A program made the position numbers and the translations under genes. This document shows positions 54,890 through 63,111 of a stretch of 64,000 nucleotides of DNA, piece after piece; position 1 is the stretch's first letter; every line of letters begins with the position of its first letter. The notes under the pieces were generated by a model that saw only the letters and a program-made list of their open reading frames with translations, was not told where the DNA came from and did not search any database. The stretch comes from an uncultured Clostridia bacterium (GTDB lineage: Bacteria; Bacillota; Clostridia; TANB77; CAG-465), in assembly GCA_934169925.1 (NCBI GenBank), contig CAKPOO010000005.1, forward strand, positions 1 to 64,000, given 5' to 3'.

Positions 54890-55114
54890 TTATTTTTTAT
54901 AACTTTCTTCTAACATTTTTTGATATTTTGTTATCTTATTAAAATCAAAAGTTATAACACACAAATTGCATCTAAAAATTTCCGGTTCGTTTATTTGATC
55001 TTTCCTAATTAAAATATTATCAATTAAAATGTACTTTTCATCTTGTAAAAAATCACAATTTTTTTCATAAAGAATCTCATAACTATTTTTAGTTACTATA
55101 AATAATTGATCCAT
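54890..55114 (-). CDS. Unknown protein, 74 residues
   Basis: No family is recognised. The product starts MDQLFIVTKNSYEILYEKN and has two Cys (CNLC, about 49-52) and a helical Lys-rich end (KYQKMLEESYKK). AGGAGG lies nine bases before the ATG. It is downstream of the CHAP amidase gene (91 bases) and shares its terminator, so the two may be one unit. It could be a partner or immunity-type protein, but nothing in the sequence shows this. Confidence 0.6.
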   Translation of the reverse strand: MDQLFIVTKNSYEILYEKNCDFLQDEKYILIDNILIRKDQINEPEIFRCNLCVITFDFNKITKYQKMLEESYKK

Positions 55115-55205
55115 ATTACTCTACCTCCTAAATTATTATTTGGTTTACCACAAATGTGGTTGGTGGTGGTAATTTGCATACCACCAATGCTTTTTATATT
55201 GGTTA

Positions 55206-55832
55206 TTATTTTGCATAACCTCGTATATCTCCATCGTTTATCCAACATCTACCATTATCAATTAAATAAGGATTTCTACTACCAAAATTTATTCTAGTTA
55301 TTTTTCCCTTTAACCATTTTCTTGGTATATATGCTTTTTCAAAAGGATCAGTACTTGCCATATAATACGAACTAAATACTACCTTATCCCCTATTTTAAA
55401 TTTTGTTTTAGGTTCTTCGTAAACAATATTACTCTGATTGTTTGGTCTTAAAAATACTAAATTTCCCATATCAAGATAATTATGAGTTTGTTCTGTCAAA
55501 GTTTGTGGAACCCAGTTTTGTTCTATTGATTTAAAATAGTTTATGTTTCCCTCTCCAAGACATATTGCAACATGGCCATACTCACCAATATCTCCTACAG
55601 CTATGTCGCCTTTTTGTGGTACAAATTCAAGATAATTATCTATTCTTTTAACATTATTCATTAAATTAGGATTATTTAATATATTTTTTGCATAATCAGC
55701 TCCAACATGAGTTAAATCAAGTACTCTTTCACAATAGTCATTGTATAAATCCATACATTGTTTACCATACACTCCATCTCTATCTATTCCACCTTTTGTT
55801 TTTACATCATTTATCCAATCATTAAATTTCAT
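55206..55832 (-). CDS. CHAP-domain peptidoglycan amidase/endopeptidase, prophage-lysin type
   Basis: The 208-residue protein has an N-terminal CHAP domain: the catalytic Cys26 in GVYGKQCMDLYNDY, the VPQKGDIAV loop and the catalytic His in GEYGHVAICLG (about residue 88), then an SH3-like C-terminal domain (about 145-205: KFKIGDKVVFSSYYMAS... ending ING-like DNGRCWINDGDIRGY). This is the layout of phage endolysins that cut peptidoglycan. No signal peptide is seen, so release would need a holin, absent here; it is probably a prophage remnant or a domesticated lysin. GGGGGA lies before the ATG. Confidence 0.85.
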   Translation of the reverse strand: MKFNDWINDVKTKGGIDRDGVYGKQCMDLYNDYCERVLDLTHVGADYAKNILNNPNLMNNVKRIDNYLEFVPQKGDIAVGDIGEYGHVAICLGEGNINYFKSIEQNWVPQTLTEQTHNYLDMGNLVFLRPNNQSNIVYEEPKTKFKIGDKVVFSSYYMASTDPFEKAYIPRKWLKGKITRINFGSRNPYLIDNGRCWINDGDIRGYAK

Positions 55833-56032
55833 GATGATTCCCCCATTTAGTTATATTTTTTATAAAAATCTTCTTTTAATAAAAAACATAACTAATAATA
55901 TTAATGCTAAAAACTATAAAAATGTTATTGTATGTTCAAAACATATTTTACGAAAAATGAATATAACAAACATTTTTAATAAAAGAGTGGTTAAAACCAC
56001 GGGAAAACCCGTGGTTTATCTTATACCATAAA
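55833..56032. other. Intergenic region, AT-rich
   Basis: About 200 bases between the CHAP gene and the next small gene. It holds the latter's terminator (55993-56017). A few very short frames (for example 19 codons) lack ribosome-binding sites, so I do not call them genes. Confidence 0.6.
55993..56017 (-). terminator. Terminator of the 56033-56233 gene
   Basis: AAACCACGGG / CCCGTGGTTT stem with a four-base loop, on the minus strand 16 bases after the stop, ending in a T-rich stretch. Confidence 0.85.
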
Positions 56033-56233
56033 TCAGTCTTTAACTTTTATAAGATTTACACATTGTTTAGTTTCTTTAAACGTTGTTTTTAAACGACTCA
56101 TAGTAGTTATAAAGTTATCAGATGAATCATTAGAATATGGATATTTTTCTAAAATTTCTTCAATTTTCTCACAATGCTTTTTAAGCATTTCTTTATCTTC
56201 TTTTGAAATGTACACGGTACTTTTTCTTTCCAT
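56033..56233 (-). CDS. Small charged protein, 66 residues, possibly DNA-binding
   Basis: The product begins MERKSTVYISKEDKEMLKKH and continues with Lys/Glu-rich helices. The first ~20 residues (a short strand then helix) have the look of a ribbon-helix-helix fold (STVYIS-KEDKEMLKKHCEK), so it may be a small regulator, but this is not proven. AGGAGG lies seven bases before the ATG at 56233; a longer frame from 56317 lacks a site. It is a single-gene unit with its own terminator within the accessory island. Confidence 0.55.
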   Translation of the reverse strand: MERKSTVYISKEDKEMLKKHCEKIEEILEKYPYSNDSSDNFITTMSRLKTTFKETKQCVNLIKVKD

Positions 56234-56344
56234 ACCAAAACCTCCTACAATATTAATTGAATAAATTAAAGTTAAAACCACATAAATTCTATCACACGAC
56301 TTTTTATCATTCAACATTATTACATATTTTTACTTACAAGGAAA

Positions 56345-56379
56345 ATAACACTATAGTTTTTATTTACTATAGTGTTATA
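56345..56379 (-). terminator. Terminator of the ankyrin-repeat gene
   Basis: ATAACACTATAGT / ACTATAGTGTTAT inverted repeat with a nine-base loop, just past the stop at 56384. Confidence 0.8.
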
Positions 56380-56383
56380 ATTT

Positions 56384-57256
56384 TTACATCTTATACATTC
56401 TTTTAAGTTTGTAAAACTTAAATAAGCTTACTTCTTCTTTAGCTTTTTGTAGTAAGAGTTCAAGGATTTCCTTTCTCTTATACTTATATGCAGCTTCAAA
56501 AGCATAACTACCACGTGATGTTACTCTTACTCCATGTTCAATCAAAAATTTAACAGAGTCTATATCGTCAAGCTTTATTTTTTCTATTAAAGCCCCCCAT
56601 CCGCAATATTTAATGTCAATTCCCTCTTCCATTAATATTTTTATAATTTCAATTGAATGACAAAATGTTGCACGATTTAATATTCCTTCTAAATTTGAAA
56701 ACGGTGCATTATTCTCAATTAATAATTTTAAAATCTCCGGACTTTCAAACTCAATAGCATACATTATGGCATTGCTACCATTATTTTTAATATCAAAACC
56801 TTTCTGAATTAAAAGATGTACAATATCAAAATTTACAGTTGTTATTGCTTCATATAAAATATTAGGCGATGTCATTTCATTCAACTTTTTACTTGTTAAA
56901 TCCTTACAAAGAAACTCTACTATAGCATAATTTCCCATGTTAATTGCAAGCTTTAATTCATATCCAGTAACATTATATCCCCTTTTTAAAATATGCTGCA
57001 CCTGCTCTACATTTTCATTTCTTATTGCATTATACATAGCTTCTTTTTCATCAGCTCCAAGTTCTAGCAAATCATCTACCATTTCAAAATCAACAACATC
57101 CTTATCCTGAACCCTATTTAACATCTCATTTAATGATGTAAAAAATATTTCACCGAAAGTCTTTTTTTGATCATCCTTAAAATTTTCTAGCAACTTTTTT
57201 AAAACACTTTTTTCCAATGCATTCTTTTCTAAATTACTATTTTCCACCATACTCAT
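56384..57256 (-). CDS. Ankyrin-repeat protein
   Basis: The 290-residue protein has about 90 N-terminal residues of helix, then six or so ankyrin-type repeats from about residue 70 to 270, e.g. EKEAMYNAIRNENVEQVQHIL, NILYEAITTVNFDIVHLLIQKG, NAIMYAIEFESPEILKLLIENN, GALIEKIKLDDIDSVKFLIEHG. Those show the A...G-h-x-x-h-h-x-x-L-L-x-x-G pattern of ~33 residues. There is no signal peptide. Ankyrin proteins bind partners; the partner is unknown. A promoter (57305-57333) and a terminator flank it. Its codons are less AT-biased than those of the core genes. Confidence 0.85.
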   Translation of the reverse strand: MSMVENSNLEKNALEKSVLKKLLENFKDDQKKTFGEIFFTSLNEMLNRVQDKDVVDFEMVDDLLELGADEKEAMYNAIRNENVEQVQHILKRGYNVTGYELKLAINMGNYAIVEFLCKDLTSKKLNEMTSPNILYEAITTVNFDIVHLLIQKGFDIKNNGSNAIMYAIEFESPEILKLLIENNAPFSNLEGILNRATFCHSIEIIKILMEEGIDIKYCGWGALIEKIKLDDIDSVKFLIEHGVRVTSRGSYAFEAAYKYKRKEILELLLQKAKEEVSLFKFYKLKRMYKM

Positions 57257-57304
57257 ACCTCCAAATTATCAAAAGTATCTTTTTTATACTAAATTATGTT
57301 ACTT

Positions 57305-57333
57305 ATTGTACCATAATGTTTAGGCTAAGTCAA
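57305..57333 (-). promoter_or_regulatory. Promoter of the ankyrin-repeat gene
   Basis: Minus-strand TTGACT (57333-57328), 17 bases, TACAAT (57310-57305), diverging from the plus-strand promoter at 57375-57403. Confidence 0.75.
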
Positions 57334-57374
57334 ACAAAATTAATTTTATATTATAATCTGCAATTTAGCAAAGC

Positions 57375-57403
57375 TTGAAATATTATGTAAAATATGGTAT
57401 AAT
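57375..57403 (+). promoter_or_regulatory. Promoter of the plus-strand gene
   Basis: TTGAAA (57375-57380), 17 bases, TATAAT (57398-57403), about 48 bases before the ATG at 57452. Confidence 0.82.
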
Positions 57404-57451
57404 ATTTCATATATTAATTTAACAATATTGCAATTGCAAGGAGGATTTTTT

Positions 57452-57985
57452 ATGAAACAAAAATTAGAGATTCCAGAATTAAGTGTCGAAGAAATTTTAA
57501 AAAGATACTCTCATATACGGCCTATAAAAAAATATAGTGACACACCTATGTACTTACGACGTTTGTTATCTTACGAAGTTACAGATAGGGCATACAACCT
57601 ATTTCATTTTTCAGACGACTTTGAGAAAGTTGTTGATTATAACCAATTATCACCATTAGTTGATATAAAAATGTTTCATACTAGAGTTTGGGTTTTTAAT
57701 AATTTATTCAGACCTAGTGTAGGTGAAGTTTTAAGTCAAATTCCAGATGAATACTTAAATAAAGCTGTTGCTTTTGAAATGCTAAAAGGTGGGATTGACT
57801 ATAAAGGTATGTATAAAAAGGAATTTGATGCTGGTTTTTTTGTATCTGTTGTACGTATATATCAAGCAAAAAATAATGTAAATAATAGAGCTCATCCTAT
57901 TGATATCTACCCTACATATGAAGATACAATTCCTATTGGTATGACTGAAAAGGAATTTCAAAAATTGTTTGATCTTACCGATTAA
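57452..57985 (+). CDS. Unknown protein, 177 residues
   Basis: The only protein-coding gene on the plus strand. The product starts MKQKLEIPELSVEEILKRYS and has no recognised family, no signal peptide and no membrane span; charged and aromatic residues are spread evenly, as in a globular cytoplasmic protein. GGAGG lies before the ATG at 57452 (an earlier in-frame start at 57428 would lie ahead of that site). It has its own promoter, and the bidirectional terminator at 57990-58019 ends it. It uses a CGG arginine codon (SHIRPIKK), rare in this window. It sits within the accessory island, so horizontal transfer is possible. Confidence 0.7.
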   Translation: MKQKLEIPELSVEEILKRYSHIRPIKKYSDTPMYLRRLLSYEVTDRAYNLFHFSDDFEKVVDYNQLSPLVDIKMFHTRVWVFNNLFRPSVGEVLSQIPDEYLNKAVAFEMLKGGIDYKGMYKKEFDAGFFVSVVRIYQAKNNVNNRAHPIDIYPTYEDTIPIGMTEKEFQKLFDLTD

Positions 57986-57989
57986 ACAC

Positions 57990-58019
57990 AAAAAAGCTAC
58001 TCATTTGAGTAGCTTTTTT
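57990..58019 (+). terminator. Terminator of the plus-strand gene (bidirectional form)
   Basis: AAAAAGCTACTCA / TGAGTAGCTTTTT perfect stem with a two-base loop and A/T runs on both sides, directly after the stop codon. Confidence 0.9.
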
Positions 58020-58062
58020 AGTTAACAGAGTATTTATTTCTTATTTAAAAGAAAATATAATC

Positions 58063-58100
58063 AAAAAAATCCAACTTACAAATTAATGTAAGTTGGAAAT
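58063..58100 (-). terminator. Terminator of the 58110-59177 gene
   Basis: TCCAACTTACA / TGTAAGTTGGA stem with a six-base loop and a T-tail on the minus strand, ten bases after the stop. Confidence 0.88.
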
Positions 58101-58109
58101 TTTTGATGA

Positions 58110-59177
58110 TTACTCATCAAATTCAAGACAATTATCAATAAAGCCTTCTAAATAGTCTTCATCCTTAATTATTGTTCCTGCCTTCTTTTTGATGAATTCA
58201 ATTGGATTATCAATGCCAAACTTTTTAAACTCTGATACATTTTCAGAAAGCATTAAAGCAAATACATCTGACAAATAAACCCAGCCGTCTTCATCTATGC
58301 AATAGTTAATAGTTTCATAGTCTCCCTCTTCCACAGCATATTTAATTAAAGAGTCAACTAAATCTACAATTGAGTATCTTTTTAAGAACTCCTCCCTATG
58401 TTTTTTAGAATTACAAACCACAAACCTTTCAGCTAAAGTCATTTTATATGACGCGTCCATTATCTTCATAAACTCATCATATGACAATAACTCTGAGGCT
58501 CTATCCCGATTATAGCAAATCGCATTTATGCCTCCAGACATAATGACTTTTGCTTCAATCCTATTTGCAAGTTTTTCACTTACATACTTATCAATACTTT
58601 CGAAAAACTCATCTAATATTGAGTCTAGATATATCTCATTTTTTGCGCCTTTAATAAGCAGACTACCAAGAATGCACATTATTTTACTTTGCTCAAATTT
58701 TGTGCTCATTTCCATTATAGCATCTATAAAATCAAGCATTTCATAATATTTATAATTGCTATAATAGTATTGCATAACAATTTTTGCAATATTAATTCTT
58801 TTAGAGCTTTCAGCATTTGAATAATACTCTAATATCTCCTCATTAGTAATATTGCAAATCTTCATGATATTTTTAAATGCGCTTAAATTAAAATTAGCAA
58901 CATCAATAATATCCTGCCTGCTAGTCTTACACTTTTTAAAGAGTTTTTCACTCAATAAGTCTTGTGGGTTAGTTGCTACTATTTTTTGTAAAGTCTCAAG
59001 ATTGAAAACTTCAATTAACTCATCGAAATTATATATACTAAGATTTATAATCTCTTCGATATCAACATATTCATCAATATCCCCTATTAAAGTTAATTTT
59101 CCATTTTCCTCTTTTGCTCTTAATCCGTAACCATAGTCTTTAACTCTTTTTAATCCTTCTGCAATAAGTCCATTCAT
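58110..59177 (-). CDS. Unknown helical protein, 355 residues
   Basis: No family is recognised. The product starts MNGLIAEGLKRVKDYGYGL and a short beta segment (RAKEENGKLTLIGDIDEYV), then appears all-helical, with repeats of about 35 residues that might be HEAT- or ankyrin-like scaffolding (e.g. EILEYYSNAESSKRINIAKIV; LVDSLIKYAVEEGDYETINYC). No signal peptide or span. A perfect promoter (59372-59400) and a ~190-base structured leader precede it. It uses a CGG codon (YNRDRA), rare in this window, and has less AT-biased codons. Possibly acquired with the island. Confidence 0.6.
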   Translation of the reverse strand: MNGLIAEGLKRVKDYGYGLRAKEENGKLTLIGDIDEYVDIEEIINLSIYNFDELIEVFNLETLQKIVATNPQDLLSEKLFKKCKTSRQDIIDVANFNLSAFKNIMKICNITNEEILEYYSNAESSKRINIAKIVMQYYYSNYKYYEMLDFIDAIMEMSTKFEQSKIMCILGSLLIKGAKNEIYLDSILDEFFESIDKYVSEKLANRIEAKVIMSGGINAICYNRDRASELLSYDEFMKIMDASYKMTLAERFVVCNSKKHREEFLKRYSIVDLVDSLIKYAVEEGDYETINYCIDEDGWVYLSDVFALMLSENVSEFKKFGIDNPIEFIKKKAGTIIKDEDYLEGFIDNCLEFDE

Positions 59178-59270
59178 TATGTTTTTTCTCCTATTCTTAA
59201 TGTTATTCTTTTACTAGTTATAATTTTTGTGTTCTTTTTCTCCTTTCTGCAAAACATAATATTTATAATG

Positions 59271-59318
59271 AAAGAGGTACTACCTCTTTAAGCGGAAATC
59301 ACGTGGCAAGTTCGCCAC
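59271..59318 (-). promoter_or_regulatory. Two leader hairpins, possible regulatory RNA
   Basis: AAAGAGGTA/TACCTCTTT (59271-59289, one-base centre) and GTGGC/GCCAC (59303-59318) lie in the leader of the 58110-59177 gene. The first is a near-perfect palindrome and could instead be an operator. No known riboswitch consensus is matched. Confidence 0.5.
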
Positions 59319-59371
59319 AATAACAAATACAAATATATTAATATAATTGTATTTAAAAAACTTACAGTTTA

Positions 59372-59400
59372 ATTATACCATCTATAATAAATTATGTCAA
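59372..59400 (-). promoter_or_regulatory. Consensus promoter of the 58110-59177 gene
   Basis: Minus-strand TTGACA (59400-59395), 17 bases, TATAAT (59377-59372), giving a leader of about 190 bases. Confidence 0.85.
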
Positions 59401-59452
59401 TTTAATTGCAAATATTACTTAAATATTAACCTTTTTAAGCAAAAAATATGTA

Positions 59453-59496
59453 AAAAAAAGAAATAAAGCATATTTAATATACTTTATTTCTTTTTG
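59453..59496 (-). terminator. Terminator of the YhgE/Pip gene
   Basis: AAAAGAAATAAAG / CTTTATTTCTTTT stem with a T-rich end on the minus strand, 16 bases past the stop. Confidence 0.8.
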
Positions 59497-59511
59497 TTTT
59501 ATATATATTTA

Positions 59512-61722
59512 TTAAGCTTTTTGTTTTTTTGCCTTTATAGCATCAACAATATATGTAACTACTAAACAAAATACTGTAATTCCTGTTAATATCAATATAT
59601 AATTTCCTTTGAAATTTGTTGCAGTAGGTACTAATATTTCTCTTAATAATTTTATTGAATATGTCATTGGTAAATATGGTGTTACTAATTGGAATCCTTT
59701 ATTTATAGTTTCAATTGGGAATGTTCCACCTGAAGCTGCAAGTTGTAAAACAAGTACAACTAAAGCTAAAAATTTACCAACATCTCCGAAATTTTTTATA
59801 AAGAATTGAATTATACTCATAAATGTTATTCCTATTAGAATACTTGCAAAATAGTACAATAATAAATTATCTACTTTAAATCCAAGACCTACTTTTAGTA
59901 AAAATCCAACTATAACACCTTGTGCAACACCAATTAAAACGTATGCAATATTTTGCATAAAGTTATTTGAATTTTTACTATCAAATATTCCAAATCTATG
60001 TTTTTGATCATAGAAAAGTACAACATATGCCATTAAAGCACCAACCCAAAGACCAATACATAAGAAAAGTGGAGTAAATGCTACGCCATATGAATCTACT
60101 GTTCCATAAGCTTGTGTCTTAAATTCAACTGGATTTTTGGCAAATTCTTCAATTCCGTCTAAAGCTTCTAATTGTTCATTTGTATCATTCAATCCTTCTT
60201 GGATTTGAGTATCAAATTCTTCTAGTCCATTTACTAATTTAATACTTCCATCATATGCAGATGAAACACCATTATCTAATGTAGATATAGCATCTTTTAT
60301 AGTTAAAGAACTAGTATTTAAAGTGGAAAGTCCAGCTGTTAAACTACCACTTCCATTTTGTAAAGCAGTAACACCTTCCCTTAATGAAAGTATTCCATAA
60401 TTTAAACTACTTGAACCTTTACTTACTTTTTCCATAGCATTTTTAATTTCTGTTATTCCTGATGTTAAATTAGTAAGTGATGAAGCACTTGTTACAAATT
60501 CTTTTACACCATCATCTAATTTTTGAGCTCCACCTTTTACTAAAGTTCCTGCTTCTTGAATTTTTGTAGCTCTATATACTACTTCACCAGATGTAGATAA
60601 GTATGTTTCTTTAGTAATAATATTATTTGCTTTTGTAGCTAAATTTTCTTGATCGTTATTTGCAATAATATTTTTAGCTTGATTAATTAACTCTTGCATT
60701 TTTTCAGCATTTGTAGTATCGGCATTTGATAGTTTTAAAAGTAATTCATACGCATCTTCATTTGCAGATGTTGCATCACTAATATATGAATTTACATCAT
60801 TCATTATATCTGCTGTACTTTGTACATATGAACTGGATTTTTGAGCTAAAGTATCCACATTATCAACATATGATGATACACTTTCATTTAAATTACTTGC
60901 TCCAGCAGTAATTGTTGATATACCATTTGAAAGTTTTGTTATTCCTTCACTACCTTGGTTTGAAAGTTCGTTTACTCCGTTATTTATAAGTGCAATAGCA
61001 CTATTTAAAGAATAAGATCCATTAGATAATGTATCTACACCATCTCCTACACTAGTAAGACCTTCTTCTATTTTCTTTGAACCATCATAAGCAGAATTTA
61101 CACCATCATTAAATTTAGCATAATTTTCATTTAGTGTACTTGTTCCATCGCTTATTTGTTTCAAACCAGAATTTAAAGTTTGTGATCCTTCTAAAATTAC
61201 TTTTGCACCATCAGATATTTTTAAAAGACTAACTGGTACTTCTTTTAAATTATCTGCAAGAGTTTCAGCAATTTGACTATTTATGCTTGCTCTTAAATTT
61301 GTTTCAATAGTCTTAATACCACTATTAATTATTTGTGAAGACAAATAGTTAGATGCTTGGTTTGGACTATATGTTATAGTTGAAATTTGTTTTTCTTTAC
61401 TACTTGCACTATTTAAACAACTAGTAAAATCAGATGGAATTGTAATTAATGCATAATACTTACCATCTCTCATTCCATCGTTTGCTTCAGTAAGTGTTGT
61501 ATCACAAATATCAAAAGTTCCTGAATTTTTTAATTCATTTAAAAATTCTTCACCTTGATTTTTACCATTTTCTCCCTCATCAAGATTTACTACAGCAATT
61601 TTTAATCCTGTTAAATCAGCGTAAGGATCCCAATATGATTTCAAATAAAAGAAACTGTAAATTATCGGAATTAATAATACAACAGCAAAAATTACAATTT
61701 TTAGTAATTTGTCTTTTTTCAT
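59512..61722 (-). CDS. YhgE/Pip-family membrane protein
   Basis: The 736-residue protein has an N-terminal span (7-27), a long outward-facing region with many repeats of the type SDGTSTLNENY-, YDGSKKIEEGLTSVGDG and SLNYGILSLREGVTALQNGSG (helical heptad-like repeats), and a C-terminal group of five to six spans, from APFTPLFLCIGLWVGALMAYV-like to TYIVDAI, resembling ABC-2-type exporters. This is the YhgE/Pip layout (Pip is the phage infection protein of Lactococcus). It probably exports or binds a surface ligand. Its ATG overlaps the TetR stop codon, so the two are one operon. Confidence 0.88.
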   Translation of the reverse strand: MKKDKLLKIVIFAVVLLIPIIYSFFYLKSYWDPYADLTGLKIAVVNLDEGENGKNQGEEFLNELKNSGTFDICDTTLTEANDGMRDGKYYALITIPSDFTSCLNSASSKEKQISTITYSPNQASNYLSSQIINSGIKTIETNLRASINSQIAETLADNLKEVPVSLLKISDGAKVILEGSQTLNSGLKQISDGTSTLNENYAKFNDGVNSAYDGSKKIEEGLTSVGDGVDTLSNGSYSLNSAIALINNGVNELSNQGSEGITKLSNGISTITAGASNLNESVSSYVDNVDTLAQKSSSYVQSTADIMNDVNSYISDATSANEDAYELLLKLSNADTTNAEKMQELINQAKNIIANNDQENLATKANNIITKETYLSTSGEVVYRATKIQEAGTLVKGGAQKLDDGVKEFVTSASSLTNLTSGITEIKNAMEKVSKGSSSLNYGILSLREGVTALQNGSGSLTAGLSTLNTSSLTIKDAISTLDNGVSSAYDGSIKLVNGLEEFDTQIQEGLNDTNEQLEALDGIEEFAKNPVEFKTQAYGTVDSYGVAFTPLFLCIGLWVGALMAYVVLFYDQKHRFGIFDSKNSNNFMQNIAYVLIGVAQGVIVGFLLKVGLGFKVDNLLLYYFASILIGITFMSIIQFFIKNFGDVGKFLALVVLVLQLAASGGTFPIETINKGFQLVTPYLPMTYSIKLLREILVPTATNFKGNYILILTGITVFCLVVTYIVDAIKAKKQKA

Positions 61723-62294
61723 TATTTATCATCCTTTCTTAATCCATTTTTTATAATTTCAGATATACTACTTGCTATCATTTGTTCATCTAATTTTTTA
61801 TCCTTATCGTTCCACTCAAACATAAGTGATAAATACATTTTGTATACTAGAAAAGCTGTAATATCTAAATCTTTAAAATAAATATACCCTTTTTCTTTTG
61901 CCAAACTTAATTTTTCCTTAATATAATCTTGAATTTTAGAATCAATTAATTCAAGATTTTTAACTATTGTCGGATTTTTAAGCCATTCAGCTTCTTTTGT
62001 TATTGTATTTAAAAAATCTTTATCTTTTCTATATTTTAGAAGTTTATATGTTGCAAGATTAATAGTTTCAAAGAAATCTAAATTCTTTTTTTCAACTTTT
62101 TCAACTATTTTTTTCATATTCACAATTTCTTCTTGTATAAAATATTCAAGTAATTCTTCTTTGCTTTTAAAATATGAATATATAGTTTTTTTAGTAACAC
62201 CAGCTTCTTTTGCTATTTCATCCATAGACACTTTTTTAAACCCATATTTGTGAAAAAGTTGCCTTGCAACTTCAATAATTTGTTCCTTTTTCAT
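61722..62294 (-). CDS. TetR/AcrR-family transcriptional regulator
   Basis: The 190-residue protein has the TetR N-terminal HTH: IIEVARQLFHKYGFKKVSMD, EIAKEAGVTKKTIYSYFKSKEEL (recognition helix TKKTIYSYF). The helical C-terminal domain, which should bind a ligand, has no recognised specificity. Its stop overlaps the YhgE-type exporter's start, and its promoter carries a palindromic pair, so it very probably represses its own operon and responds to an inducer. Confidence 0.93.
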   Translation of the reverse strand: MKKEQIIEVARQLFHKYGFKKVSMDEIAKEAGVTKKTIYSYFKSKEELLEYFIQEEIVNMKKIVEKVEKKNLDFFETINLATYKLLKYRKDKDFLNTITKEAEWLKNPTIVKNLELIDSKIQDYIKEKLSLAKEKGYIYFKDLDITAFLVYKMYLSLMFEWNDKDKKLDEQMIASSISEIIKNGLRKDDK

Positions 62295-62331
62295 GTAAAA
62301 CTCCTTTCTCTTTAGATTTTACTTTTTATAC

Positions 62332-62382
62332 TAGTATACTATTTTGGTATAAAAGTATACTATATTTTATTCAACTTGTCAA
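62332..62382 (-). promoter_or_regulatory. Promoter and palindromic operator of the TetR-exporter operon
   Basis: Minus-strand TTGACA (62382-62377), 17 bases, TATACT (62359-62354). Two palindromes lie here: AGTATACT at 62354-62361, covering the -10, and TAGTATACTA at 62332-62341, their centres 21 bases (two helical turns) apart. Together they would bind a TetR dimer pair and block RNA polymerase. Confidence 0.8.
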
Positions 62383-62409
62383 CTTTTTATAACATTTTTT
62401 GTTAAACAT

Positions 62410-62450
62410 AAAAAAACATAGACCATATAATATATGATCTATGTAAAAAA
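62410..62450 (-). terminator. Terminator of the tandem sigma-4 gene
   Basis: ACATAGA / TCTATGT arms with an AT-rich middle and an A-run that reads as T's on the minus strand, directly after the stop at 62452. Confidence 0.7.
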
Positions 62451-62451
62451 T

Positions 62452-63111
62452 TTAACGCAATTTTTTAAAATATGATGGATGTGTAAGCTTTCTTAAAGCT
62501 CTTGCCTGAACCTGCTTAACGCGTTCTTTACTAACTCCAAGTTCAATTCCAACCTCTTCCAAAGATTTAGGAATCCTTACATTAACAGAATCTAGTGGAA
62601 GTCCAAATAATTCTCTTAAAATACTAGCATCCTTTTTTGGAAGCAAATTTAATACTTCTGCTACAGCTTCTGCAAACTTATCTACAGTACCGTTATATAT
62701 CAAAGAATTATTGCACATAATAGCCTTCCTAAACCTGCTATATACCAAGAATTTATCAAATTTAGCTGGGGTATATCCTGTAAATATACAGCAAAATTCA
62801 CCTGCTACTTCACTTACCAAAAAGTCAGTATTACTAAGCTGAATTAAAGCATTAGCATATAATCTCCGTGAATCCTTCACACCAAGTTCTGCATTAAGTG
62901 CCTTAAAAGATGATGTCATCTCTTCACCATCTAAGCCCCATCTAGCAATAATCACTCTTCTACTATCTTCTGGAAGAAGTGATATTTTAAACATGAGCTC
63001 ATCTTCTCTAGCAATTCCAAGAATTACCTTATTGTATGAAAATTTTGGCCCTGTATCCCTCATAAACTTCATACACTGTCCAATATTTTCTGTCATAATA
63101 CTACTTTGCAT
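62452..63111 (-). CDS. Protein with two sigma region-4-like domains
   Basis: The 219-residue protein has two domains resembling sigma-70 region 4 and no region 2. Residues about 155-213 (SLEEVGIELGVSKERVKQVQARALRKLTHPSYFKKL) match region 4.2 of the RpoD encoded at 5518-6774. Residues about 45-93 (LLPEDSRRVIIARWGLDGEEMTSSFKALNAELG...) align with a more degenerate copy. Between them lies a ~60-residue spacer with two adjacent Cys (CC). It cannot be a full sigma factor; it may bind -35-like DNA or RNA polymerase as a regulator. AAGGAGG precedes the ATG. It uses a CGG codon (DSRRLYAN), rare here. Confidence 0.72.
   Translation of the reverse strand: MQSSIMTENIGQCMKFMRDTGPKFSYNKVILGIAREDELMFKISLLPEDSRRVIIARWGLDGEEMTSSFKALNAELGVKDSRRLYANALIQLSNTDFLVSEVAGEFCCIFTGYTPAKFDKFLVYSRFRKAIMCNNSLIYNGTVDKFAEAVAEVLNLLPKKDASILRELFGLPLDSVNVRIPKSLEEVGIELGVSKERVKQVQARALRKLTHPSYFKKLR

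Larger units (their letters stand above)
59178..59511. other. Structured 5' leader and promoter region
   Basis: No gene is seen in these ~330 bases. Read on the minus strand: a promoter (59400-59372), then two hairpins, GTGGC...GCCAC (59318-59303) and AAAGAGGTA-G-TACCTCTTT (59289-59271), then AGGAG before the 58110-59177 gene. The terminator of the YhgE-like gene (59453-59496) is also here. Confidence 0.7.

Noticed and set aside
55143..55180. Repeats of GGTGG/ACCAC near the CHAP gene end
   Set aside because: It can form hairpins but has no clear T-tail and no consistent repeat unit, so it is not called as a terminator or operator.
54606..59400. Integrated element with att sites at tRNA-Pro
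   Set aside because: No integrase gene and no second copy of the tRNA 3' end are visible inside the window, so I call it only an accessory island.
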